Shown: positions 25,901 to 36,228 of the stretch, in pieces
Layout of the letters: every line of letters begins with the position of its first letter
How positions within the stretch are numbered: the stretch's first letter is position 1
The notes under the pieces: generated by a model
Database searches by the model: none
What the model was told of the DNA's origin: nothing
What the model saw: the letters and a program-made list of their open reading frames with translations, nothing else
Made by a program: the position numbers and the translations under genes
From: Brachionus manjavacas
Lineage: Eukaryota; Rotifera; Eurotatoria; Ploima; Brachionidae
Direction of reading: 5' to 3'
DNA length: 64,000 bases
NCBI GenBank assembly: GCA_019054805.1
Contig: JAHQIY010000020.1
Span: forward strand, 248,001-312,000

Positions 25901-27943
25901 TTATTAAATTTATGTGACCTGGTTTTTTATTTATGTGACCAATTTAAATATTAATTTAAAATTATAAAAATTGAATAAAAAAAATTATTTATGCATTTTT
26001 GTGATGTGTTGCTTTACACCACGCTCATTTTTCATTAATTTCCCGCACTTCGGGCAAGCTATTGGGTTTTTATGTTTGCAAAGGCCTTTTTTTACAGCAG
26101 ACTATGTTGCTTCAGATGCAATTGGAGCTTCCGATGCAATTTTTGACAACTTTTCTAATTTTTTTTTTGTTGGATTTAAATTTAGCTTGCAAATGGCTTC
26201 ACTAACCTCTTCAAAATCTGATTCACAATTTTCTTCATGATCTGAATCGGTGCCATTTAACAAAAAATCACTCTCTTTTATTGTAATTGCTTCCGAATGT
26301 GGATAACTTTCTTCATCGCTTTCATAATTTTTAAGTCTATTTAACTCTTCCATAGAGTCTACACTGAAAATTTCCACTTCAACATCATTTTTGAATCCTT
26401 AGAACGCTTTCGAGTTGTTAAATTCATATTTTGAGCTTTTTTGCTGCAATTTTCTTTCGTACATTTTTGTACAGCAAATATTAAGCCTAAATCTACTAGT
26501 TTGTTAAAAAATTTTTTTTCATCATTCTCGTTTTCCATTTTTTTCTAAATAATAGTAAAAACTTTTTTATTATTATTAATGTAACTTCTATTTTACATCA
26601 TCGCTTAAAAAATTTTCATATTACATCAACAATAATGAAAAAAAAATCAAATCTTGCAAGTATAGTTGCAATTGCAATTATTTTTTTATAATTACAATTA
26701 AATTTTATCTAATAATAAGAAATAAAAAATTTATGTGACCAATTGAAAAATTTTTGTAACCAATTTCAAAATTTTCGTGACCAAATGTTTATTTAGGTGA
26801 CCAGGTTTAAATTAATTTTAAACATTTTTACCTAATAAATAATTTTGACTGGTCACATATTAGGTGACCAGTGAATATGTGACCAGTGAGAAAAAATATC
26901 TGGTCACCAAATCGACATAATATGTGACCAGCTGGTCACATAACAGGCAAGACCCGAAAAAGTATTACTTAGGCTAAATAAATTTTCCATTTTATTAAAA
27001 CTTTTCTTATTAGTAATTTATAAAAATTAGATTAGAAAAAATAGTAACTCGATTAAATTAGAATTAAAATTAAAGTTATTTTCCCTAATTTAAATTTTAG
27101 TTTATTTTACAAATTACTAATAAAAATAAATAAGTAATTATTATTATTTTAATATCAAGAAATTAACTCAAAGTGCAATGGAATTGTGTCCAAGAATCGA
27201 GACAAAAAAATCGCCCGAATCGCTGGACGAAGAATTACGCAACATAGATAAACAAATAAAATTGACAGAAAAATTGTATAATAGGAAAATTTTATCTAAA
27301 TTTTTTTCATTTTAATTTTTACCCATCAAGACATGGCAACGAAGAAGAGATAACAAAAAAATATATCGAAATGCGATCTAGATACAAACAGATAAATGAT
27401 GACATAAAAAAACAGCACAAGTTTTTGGACAGCTTGGAAAAAGCGCTGCGTAAGCGAGAAGACGCAATGGCACTGTTCACTCAAAGTAAAGCGCTTCGAT
27501 GTGCGATGGACTTTAGTAACTACCTGAATTCCCGTGAGTACCAAGGCACTCTCAAATTCGATCATCACGAACAAAAGCTGGACATAATCGTGAACCCGTC
27601 AAAGCTGAGAGATGGCAAAGAAAGCAAAGATTTGAAGTCACTGTCCGGAGGTGAGCGCTCATTTAGCACTGTCTCATTCCTGCTCGCTCTTTGGTCCATT
27701 GTCGAATGTCCCATTTTGTTTCTGGATGAATTCGACGTGTTCATGGACCAAATAAACCGATCCATAGCCATGGATCTTATTTTGTCGGCTGCCAAAGAGA
27801 AACTAAATGGCCAGTATGTTTTTCTGACACCGCAGGAAATGGGCTCCATAAATCCAGATCAATGTGTCAAAATGTTCAAAATGCCTGATCCCAAACGTGC
27901 CATTGACTTGCTCTCGACCAACCGAGAAAATGAGCAAAACTGA
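19919..27943 (+). CDS. SMC6: SMC6, structural maintenance of chromosomes protein 6
   Basis: This is the core ATPase of the SMC5/6 complex (DNA repair, replication-fork stability) in the nucleus. Eight exons fit in phase: 19919-20104, 20155-20275, 20326-20431, 20476-21862, 24128-24568, 24623-24988, 27160-27275 and 27331-27943, giving 1111 residues, the family's usual length. The N-terminus holds LKNFKCHS and Walker A GRNGSGKS (about residues 98-105); the Ser codon of Walker A is split by an intron. Then come DKAELCVVIRNEG, a first coiled coil, a hinge (about 500-620, spanning the exon 4/5 junction), a second coiled coil, the ABC signature LSGGERSFSTVS (about 1011) and Walker B ILFLDEFDVF (about 1036). 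Introns 1, 2, 3, 5 and 7 are only 44-55 bp; introns 4 and 6 exceed 2 kb and carry transposon insertions. No disabling change is seen. Confidence 0.95.
22305..22995. mobile_element. TGACAAA-repeat inverted element in SMC6 intron 4
   Basis: The two flanks mirror each other. The left reads CAAAATTTTTGGC, then CATCAATTAATGG, then several TGACAAA/TGACAAAAA motifs; the right end read backwards gives AAAAATTTTGGCTTCAATTTTTTGG then repeated TGACAAA. The centre (about 22530-22680) is less AT-rich. Imperfect terminal repeats and clustered inverted subterminal motifs fit a non-autonomous DNA transposon. Boundaries are approximate and no target duplication is resolved. Confidence 0.6.
25717..26955. mobile_element. 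DNA transposon with GTGACCAG subterminal repeats and perfect 8-bp TSD
   Basis: The element is 1239 bp, flanked by the direct repeat GAAAAAGT (25709-25716 and 26956-26963). Long terminal inverted repeats (25717-25851 and 26838-26955) begin GGGTCTTGCCTGTTATGTGA and are nearly identical apart from a 17-bp insertion on the left. They are packed with GTGACCAG/CTGGTCAC motifs, including the 16-bp palindrome GTGACCAGCTGGTCAC. A minus-strand coding remnant starts near 26539 (MENENDEKKFF), shifts frame near 26400, continues as an acidic stretch (26377-26102), meets an in-frame TAG and ends in a C2H2 zinc finger with CX2CX12HX4H spacing (about 26062-25994). The 8-bp duplication fits superfamilies such as hAT, P or Merlin; the superfamily is not decided. 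The element lies within SMC6 intron 6. Confidence 0.9.
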
Positions 27944-28015
27944 GATTAAATTTTAAAATTTGACACTTCTTTTAATTTTAATTGTGTCATCACAAAGCGA
28001 ATATTTTGTATTAAT

Positions 28016-28021
28016 AATAAA
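28016..28021 (+). terminator. candidate SMC6 poly(A) signal
   Basis: A canonical AATAAA lies about 75 bp after the SMC6 stop codon. In such AT-rich DNA the hexamer is common, so support comes from position alone. Confidence 0.4.
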
Positions 28022-28232
28022 AAAAGTTATTTTGTGCTTTACCAGTCACTTTTTTTTAGACATTTTTTTAAAATAAAACTCAAAAATTTTTACAAATTTA
28101 TTTTAATTAGTGGACAAATAGATAGCGTAAGCCTTTGCTTACTTATCTAAGAAATAAAGCGCAATTAGGCATTGTGAATTTAGAACAAAAAACAAAAAAA
28201 AAATTTAAAATTGAAATAACTTTTTTACTATG

Positions 28233-28413
28233 AGTCTAAAAATAGTTCTTCAAATTGTACCTTCTGATACAAACTTTTTACCACCAAAATCTCTGCAATA
28301 ACTCTGCAAGTCTGCAAATCACTTTATGTATTACAAATTTAAACAAATTTAATTGCAGAGTTATTGCAGAGACCAAATTTGGGTAGTACATTTTGCAGAC
28401 CAATTTTTAGACT
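28233..28413. mobile_element. 180-bp MITE-like inverted repeat
   Basis: The outer ends pair as AGTCTAAAAAT, and the inner arms as TCTCTGCAATAACTCTGCAA against its complement, with partial matching between. Total length is about 181 bp. The unit lies between SMC6 and the GPCR gene. A target duplication was not resolved. Confidence 0.6.
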
Positions 28414-29922
28414 TTTTTATTTAAATAAAATTAAAATTAATCAAAAAAAAAGCTTTTCGATTTTATGATATTGGTATATCAATGGGAGGGAGAGACTATC
28501 TTTGATATTAAATTAATTTATTTTTTAAATTAGAAATAAAATTTTTCAAAAAAAAAAGTTAATATTTTTTTATCATTTTTTCAAGATTATAAATGAGATA
28601 CTCCCAAAAAGTAAATTGGCGTGAATTTTTTCGTTTAAAATATAAAAATTACAAAAAATGTAATTTTATTTTTTAAATTCCTAATTAAGTCAATGCCACT
28701 TTAAATTTGAATGTAAAGAAGCCCAATTCAATAGGAGCATTAGCAGTTCTTGTTATATACTTAGTCTTATTGATAGCATTTGAAGTCAAATTGATCATTT
28801 ATAAAGACGAAGCTGAATTGGTCATATCTGAATTGTTATTGAAAATGGTCCGACTGAATAGCATACTTAGAAATCTTTTCAGTATATTTAAATATTTTTA
28901 ATAAATTTACTGAATACGTACCCAGTCAACTTTATTTTAAAGGATCTTTAAAGAAATTTTAGAGAAATTTGTAGAGTTTTTTTAGAGGTTATCGTACATT
29001 TTTCTCTAGAATATCTTTAAAAATTTCTTTTAAATTTCTTTTATTTATCTCTAAAAAGTCTTTAAATTTTTTCAATTAAGATTTTTTTCAATTTTTCAAT
29101 TTTTTTAATCAGTAAGCGGTATACATTTATTAATTAAGGTCAATAAACACGATTTTGTGTCTCAGAAAATTTTCAAGGATCTAGATAGCAAAGATCAAAA
29201 TCATGATCACTAAAGCTGCCATAAAGCTAGATGTACAGTAAAAGCATTTTAAAGCATTTTAAAGGATTTTAAAGCTATAGCTTTAAAAGTGTAAACTTTC
29301 GTTTTATTATCTTACTTTTTTTAAGAAAATAAAATAAAAGTTAAAGTCTTGAAAATTAACAAAATTCAAGAAATCTTTGAATCTTTGAAATTTAATATAT
29401 TAATATTAAAATTTATGATAATTGGACTATGAGAAAAGTATAATTGATTTACTTTTCCGATCCGGTATTTACCAAATAACCAAAAGAAAAAATATTTTAT
29501 TAAATTGTGCAGTTGAATTTTCACAGCGTTATTTGAAAATGCACAGTATGTCTGAAGATTATGGGCATGTTATGTAAGTCCAAAACGGAAGTTTAATTAT
29601 TTCAGTGTATTCGAAAGAATTCATTTTTGCTTAATCCATATTTGTCTCTTTAATCAGCTTTTATAAAAAATTTTACATTGATAAATTATTTATATTTTTT
29701 TTGTTAAGATTCTTTTTTTTTTTTAAATTAATAAATTGTTTAAAATATAAATTGAATATTAATTCAACAAAAATTTAGATTTCTAATCGACACTAAAGAA
29801 GCTCTTTATTTTTTCGTTTTAATTTAAATTTTGAATTTTTTTCCATTTTAAAATTCAAATTTGATAGAATTGAAAATTTTTGTAAATTTATTAAAACATT
29901 TTTATTTAAATAAAAAAAATTA
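28414..29922. other. AT-rich spacer between convergent SMC6 and GPCR genes
   Basis: A 64-codon plus-strand frame at 28707-28901 shows no family motif. Near 29236-29290 there are short direct repeats of AAAGCATTTTAAAG. A minus-strand AATAAA at 29901-29906 may serve the GPCR gene. I see nothing else. Confidence 0.45.
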
Positions 29923-31155
29923 CTAAATTTCACAACTAATCCTTTGCAAGTCATGCAACTCCAATACTGAAGTTCTATTATTGGTACTTTTCTCTTTGGT
30001 GTACTCGAATGTGTTCATCAAAGTGCTGGTGATTGACGAGTCCATATTTTTGGTTGGCTTTGGCGGCGCACTTTGCATCAACTTAAAACCACAGCACACA
30101 AAACTAAAATTCCTAAACATGGCATGCTTCAGCCTTTTGAGCATAATCTTAATCTCTTTTTTAAACTTTGAATTTGTTGTCAGATAGATGAAAAAACTCG
30201 TTGAATGATTGGCATTTACGGTGTTATTCAGGATACAAAATATTAAGTCATCACATTGCTTATTTTTTTTGCCCGGGTTTGACACTGCCTCAGCATGCAT
30301 TATCGGATTGTAAATATTAATGGGCACTGTGAACACAATAAAAAGTAGAGTGACACCGATTATGGTCAGTGCCATGTATCTCATTTTGTCCAATTCCTTG
30401 TCTTTTAATGACTTTTTTGAGCTTTCTCTGCGCATTTGCGCTGTCTTGGGACCGTGACGACTCAAATTCTGCTTGGATCTGAACACCTTTACAACTAGAC
30501 CAATGTTACAAATGAGCATTATGAAAAATGGCACGAACGAGAATACAAATGAGTCTATCCAACTGTAGTAGTTGGCGTAGAAATGTGTGTAGAAACCTGG
30601 TGAAGTTTTACAATGAGGATAGACAATTGGGTTGATGTTGTGATCGAGAGCGCTCGGGTCGCTGGACTCCTCACTGCTCAAGAACAATAGAAAATGAGCG
30701 TTTATTAAGGCTAAGCTTATAAATAAGATAATAAATATTTTACTGGCAACTTGTCTATTGCACCATTTTTTTGACTTTGAAAATGACAAAACGCTGAAAA
30801 ACCTGTCCAAATTGGCCACAGTTAGCAACCAGCTGGACAGTTGACAGCACACAAAAAAGGTGAATACATGCAGACGGCATATTATGGTGCCCGATATGTA
30901 TACATGAAATTTGTAGGCTAGAAAATCACGGAATGAACCGACCCATATAACTATGAAGTCCGAAAGTGTCATTAAATAAAGGTAGAAGAATGTTGAATTG
31001 TGTCTCATGCTCTTGCGGGAAAAGACCACCAAAGACAAACCATTTGTCACTGTACCCAATACGACCCATATTAGCGGTATTGTTATGTTCAAGATGCGGA
31101 TTGTTTGCCGAATTTGTTCACATGAGTCGTCCAAAATTTCTGTCTGATTTAACAT
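29923..31155 (-). CDS. rhodopsin-family peptide GPCR (FMRFamide-receptor-like)
   Basis: This is a single-exon, 410-residue seven-transmembrane receptor, probably for a neuropeptide at the plasma membrane. N-terminal N-glycosylation sites (NQT, NIT) precede TM1 (about 25-47, with TNGLSLVVF). TM2 has LMTLSDF. The end of TM3 has LDRFF at 116-120, a DRY variant, and Cys93 and Cys182 can form the usual extracellular disulfide. A basic third intracellular loop (about 225-260) precedes TM6. TM7 reads NHSTSFFIYLTTNSKFKKE, where the usual NPxxY is replaced, as in many invertebrate FMRFamide-type receptors. A Cys-containing tail (FVCCGF) could be palmitoylated. The start ATG is followed at once by a plausible extracellular N-terminus. 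The ligand cannot be inferred from sequence. Confidence 0.88.
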   Translation of the reverse strand: MLNQTEILDDSCEQIRQTIRILNITIPLIWVVLGTVTNGLSLVVFSRKSMRHNSTFFYLYLMTLSDFIVIWVGSFRDFLAYKFHVYISGTIICRLHVFTFFVCCQLSSWLLTVANLDRFFSVLSFSKSKKWCNRQVASKIFIILFISLALINAHFLLFLSSEESSDPSALDHNINPIVYPHCKTSPGFYTHFYANYYSWIDSFVFSFVPFFIMLICNIGLVVKVFRSKQNLSRHGPKTAQMRRESSKKSLKDKELDKMRYMALTIIGVTLLFIVFTVPINIYNPIMHAEAVSNPGKKNKQCDDLIFCILNNTVNANHSTSFFIYLTTNSKFKKEIKIMLKRLKHAMFRNFSFVCCGFKLMQSAPPKPTKNMDSSITSTLMNTFEYTKEKSTNNRTSVLELHDLQRISCEI

Positions 31156-34100
31156 GGTAGTTTTGTTTTTAAGAAATCATCTATAAATATTCTAAATAAA
31201 TTTTTTTCGCTTTTAGAAAAACTCTTAATGATTTTTGAGGATTAATTATCCGAAAATGGTTGAGATAATAATCAGGCTTTATGTAGTGCGCTAGATGGCT
31301 TATAGAAATTAGTTTTTTTGATATTTTTACGGGAAGGATTTATTTGCGCATAAAATCCTCAAGATTCTAATTTAATTAGATATTTTTGGTAGAAATTTTA
31401 TTTAATTTGTTTATATGTCGTATGTTATTAAACTCGATATTAAAAATTATCATGCGATTGGAATCTTTTCTTGAAAAGCTGAAGGGATCCTACATTTGTT
31501 GCACAAACTCCTAGACCTCAACAGTTTACACCATGGATATTTTTTTAATTTTTATAAAAAAAAATGTTTTTATAGTTTTGCTTAAAAAAATTGAATGAAA
31601 ATTAAAATTTAAGTTTTAAAAAAAATTAAAATAAATTCTTATAAAATCGATTCTAAGACAATTATTTAACTCACCCACATAATCCATTAACTTAATCAAT
31701 TCTAAACAAATTAAGCATATAATTTTAAAATTAAATTAAAAAAATTATCGATTTTATCGTCTTATTATACTTTTGGATTGCATTCAAAATTGAGCCTTTG
31801 TCACTGAAAACCCATTTAATCTTAAAAAAGACAAAGATCAATGCTTCTGGAACCTTGATTACTTCTTTTGTATCTGAAAATCATCATGACACTTCTTTGG
31901 ATATTAATGGACCAGAGTTTTCGGTTTAGAAAAATAAAATTTTCATTATAAAATTTTATTTATTTTCGATCACAATAGTAGATAAACTTAATTGCTTATT
32001 GTGCCTCAGGTCTCATTAATTTTCCATAAAATAAAATGGACTTGAGATTCAGATAAATTATTTATTTTTTTTTATCAAAATTTTGAAAGATCTGTGAGCT
32101 TTATAAATCAAGCAAAATGTTAATTAAAAAAATTATAGTTAATTAATCTAAGATTGGTAAGGTTTTCAGCACAGGCATTTGTATCAATCCTGAATGTATT
32201 TCTGTCAGCACTAACTTGTCGAACCTTTAACAATTTCTTATCGTTTTTTTTTGCTATATTCGATAATATTTAATTCGAGGCATAAAATATATTCTAGATC
32301 AGCATTTAAAATTATAATTGCTTTCATCTTAAATTTTTTGTGCAATTAAATTTTTAAAAGAGCTAAAATTATCTTATTAATTTTTAAAAGGTGCTAATCT
32401 CCCAGTGATTTGGCTCAAGAGCATTTAGATTGAGTAATTTTTTTTTTAAATAATTACTCTTAATTAAATTTGATTAAAATTTTTTTAAAGAAGATCAAAA
32501 AAAAATTGAATATAATAGACACAACAAAAACTTCCGCCACACGTTTTTGGAGTTTATGGTAATTTTTTTAATCGGTAATAAAAGTCTTTATTTGATTTTA
32601 TTGATATTGAAATAAAATTTTTTTCTAATTAAACCCGAATAAAAATGCTGTAAAATTATAAACAAATTTATTTATCCTTTTTCGATAATAATTAATTGAA
32701 CAAAATAAACATTAATCAAAAATTATTAATATTAACTTTTTAGAGTAATTTACAAATTTATTTCGCTAAAGAAAAAAAGTTCAAATCTAAAGCGGATTAA
32801 AGTTAATTTCTGCTCATAATCAACTGAAGTAAAATTATTTTTAAAAAAATCGATTTTAAAGAGGCCTTGAGCTTACAATTGCATTTAAAATATTCTATTG
32901 ATTAAATTTTATTTTCTTTTAAACATTAAATCATAATTAATCTTTTTTTTAAATGTTCTATAAACAAGATAAAATAAAGTTATCTTATCAGTTGTTAGAT
33001 TGATGATATTTAGGTTTGGATTTTGGCTCCAGACCGATTCTTTATCAAAATTTTCTACCTAATAAAGTGTAGCTTATCTTTTATGAATTTAATTTCGATA
33101 AGTCTTCATTTTAAAAAGAATAATTCTATTTTAATTCAAAACTCTTCAGTCGAAATAAAATGTTTTAAATTTGATGGAATTATTTCCATTATTTTTCAAA
33201 TGAATGAAATAGCTGAAAATGACAATGGTTTTAATTGGCATATTGCGCTATTATCAAATATAAATAATTAAATCTTTCCTGATTTTTTCAACAAATTGGT
33301 AAATTTTATCTGCTTTATTTTAATTTAGTATTTTTATTAAATCTCTTTTTCTATTTTTGAACAGCTTTTATTAATTAAAAATTTTTTCTTAATATATTTT
33401 TTTTAATCTAAATTTTTTTTTGAATTTAATAAAAAAAATTGAAATAGTTTAATTGAGACAATTGAGTTTTTTTTTAAATTCGTTTAAAAATTTTAATTTT
33501 TTTTCAAAATTTTGAAATTATACCTGAAATAATTTCAAGTTCTATAAAAAGCTTCAGCCTTTTAATTATGATTCATTTAGCAACCCTAGTTTCTAAATGG
33601 AAAACTTAAAAAACTAGTTGCCAAGTGAATTTAATCAAGTGAACAAATGAAGCCTGCGTTTAAGATTGTCAATTGAACAAAGCATTATTTTAAATTTTGG
33701 TTTTGCAGCCTACTCACTCAGTCGTATAATAATCATATTTTAATTAATGAAAATTTATACAGAAAAAATCTATTTTTAAAGTTTCTATGTATAGATAAAT
33801 AAAGACAAAGAGTTTAAAAAATATGAATCTATTTTATTTAATCTAGAAAAAAATTTCTTAGAAATAGAATTTGGAAAATTATGTTTTTGTATTCATAATA
33901 GAATTAATAATCAAAATGGAATTGTTTATTAGCCATTACAATTATTATTAATTCTAATTTTTATTTGAAAATTATTAATAAAAAATTCTTTTAAAAAGTT
34001 TGGCCAAAACAATGACTTTTGAGTGCATCAAAAGGGCAAAACATTGGAATATCAGACAAAAACCTTTTTTTTTAATATCATAAATTTTAAAGGTTAAATT

Positions 34101-34526
34101 TATTAATGTAATTAAATATTAAATTAATAAATAATCTGTAATTTATATTAAGTTATTATTGCAGAAATTTTGATGAATTGATTATAACAAGCCATTTCTA
34201 TATCATTTCAAAATCATTTAATTGTGATTATTTTTTTTAGAAAAAAATATAAATTAATATTAATCATTTCTTGACGTCAATTTAGATTTGTTCAAATTTT
34301 TTTTGTAATTTTTACTTTGCCTGAGGACTGTTTAAAACAGCAATGACTTGACAATTATTGATGCTAAATGAATGCTAAACACTTAATTCTTAAAATTTTT
34401 AAATTTTTAAAAATTTTGTAAATAAAGTTTTGACAAAAAAACTCCAGTGCTTAATAAAACTTATTATTTAAAAGTCTCACATGCTTCTTTATTTCAAAAT
34501 AAAAAATTAAAAAAGGCTAATAAAAA
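31156..34526. other. long AT-rich intergenic region, GPCR to SNRPF
   Basis: This holds the upstream regions of both divergently placed genes. Only short, compositionally driven open frames occur (for example 33023-33271). I see no RNA gene, transposon motif or clear repeat. Confidence 0.4.
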
Positions 34527-34799
34527 ATGTCAGTCGCAACAGTTCCACTAAACCCGAAGCCGTTCTTGAACAACCTGACAGGCAAACCTGTTCAAGTTAA
34601 ACTAAAATGGGGCATGGAGTACAAAGGTATCCTGGTGTCAGTGGACGGCTACATGAACATGCAGTTGGCCAACACCGAGGAGTACATTGATGGCGCGTTG
34701 ACCGGCAATCTAGGCGAAGCTCTCATCCGATGCAACAATGTGCTGTACATTCGCGGCATCGAAGACGAGGACGAGGACATGGAAGCAATTAGAGATTAA
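34527..34799 (+). CDS. SNRPF: small nuclear ribonucleoprotein F (Sm protein F)
   Basis: This is a single-exon, 90-residue core component of the heptameric Sm ring on spliceosomal snRNAs. It shows an Sm1 motif ([21 protein letters not shown] then [11 protein letters not shown]) and an Sm2 motif with [12 protein letters not shown], followed by a short acidic tail [12 protein letters not shown]. Length and sequence match animal Sm-F closely. Coding composition is distinctly less AT-rich than its surroundings. It is intronless here. Confidence 0.97.
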   Translation: MSVATVPLNPKPFLNNLTGKPVQVKLKWGMEYKGILVSVDGYMNMQLANTEEYIDGALTGNLGEALIRCNNVLYIRGIEDEDEDMEAIRD

Positions 34800-34847
34800 T
34801 TAATCACGTTTATTTTACTTGTTAAATCACATTTTTTTTTTGAATTA

Positions 34848-34853
34848 AATAAA
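34848..34853 (+). terminator. candidate SNRPF poly(A) signal
   Basis: AATAAA lies about 50 bp after the SNRPF stop, a typical distance for a compact gene. Confidence 0.55.
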
Positions 34854-36228
34854 CTTTAGACCAAAAAATATTCTTTATGTTTCCTCCAAAGACAAAGTCT
34901 ACTTGCGCATTCAGTGGTCTTATCTATTTAGATAAAAATAATCACAGTCTTCATATGATTAAAAAAAAGGTTACCTAGCGAACATATAAAATTGAATACT
35001 ATGGTCTGATTTTTAGATCGAATCACCTTTTTTTTTCTTTAATTGCCGACAATCGACTCATAAACAAAATGGCGTGATTTTTCAAAATTTAATTTTGTAT
35101 ATCTTTTTTTTAAATTTTGAAAAATTAGGTCAATTTACTCGGTCTCAGGTGATTTTTGCGTATATCAAAAGGAACTTCTTTGTTTCCCCAGGTCTTTTTA
35201 TGTTTATGTAGTTAGGTAGATTTTTTTTCAATTTTTAATTTTACGTTTTTAAATTAAATTATTTTTTATTTAATCAGCACATTTAGCCAATTCTAATTAA
35301 AAATTATCATTTAAAAGCTTTTTTTTTAGAAGATTTATCTTTGCTTTAAAATATTTTAATTTTATAAACGCTTGACCATCTATTATAAAAACCAAAGACA
35401 GAATTTATCTAAAATTGCTTTTTTTCTGCGTCGATCTCCTAAAATCTGTTTTTTGGATGATAATAAAATTCATTGATAATTTTGTTTATCACAAATACAA
35501 AAACAAGTGCATTTGTTATCCCACTATTTTTTGGTGAATTATTTTTATTTTTAAAGTCAAATTCAAGTGACGCAAATCTAGTTAATTTTGACTAAAATTC
35601 AATTTAATTTTTGGTGATAGTATTTATTCTATTAAATTAGGTAATAACGATTTAAATGCGTACCAAAGTCAAAGTAAACACTCAGCTGACTATTTAAAGG
35701 CTTTTTTCTCAAATGTCTCTTTAAAAATTAAAAAATACACAGCGTTGACACTTAAATTGACTTTTTTATAGTTTAAAAATGCATAAAATATTTTAGAAAA
35801 TTATAAATTATCTAAAGATAAAATTAGTTAAATGCTAAAAGTAAGTTTTAAGATTAGTTTATCAAAAATTTTTTTTTTTTCGCTTTTTTTTCGAAATAAA
35901 ATGGCACGTGATGTGTTGTAGAAAAATTTTACATAATTAATCATTTAGCTGTAAATTTAGTTTGACATTTTTTTAATTTTTGAAAAAATTTCAAACTTAA
36001 GGCTAATGTTGATAGAGGAGTTAAAGTAACGTTTGTTCTGTAAATAGAAGAATTATAATTCAATATTTTTATTTTAAAATGCTCATATGATATGATAAAA
36101 AAACAAAATAAAGTTTTTTAAGTGTACTTAAGAAAAATGCTAAGTTCGCCGATTCTAATTTAATTACGTTCATTTTAAAAAGGTATTTAGATAATAGAAG
36201 CTGTTTTTATGTACGTCTCCAATTTAAA
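34854..36228. other. spacer upstream of the Dispatched-like gene
   Basis: AT-rich, with homopolymer runs and no coding segment recognised. It should contain the 5' UTR and promoter of the Dispatched-like gene. Confidence 0.4.

Noticed and set aside
28707-28901. 64-codon frame with a hydrophobic segment between SMC6 and the GPCR
   Set aside because: No conserved motif, no coding-like composition, and no good start context.
33023-33271. 82-codon plus-strand frame as a possible small gene
   Set aside because: Composition matches the surrounding AT-rich spacer and there is no motif or splice or poly(A) context.
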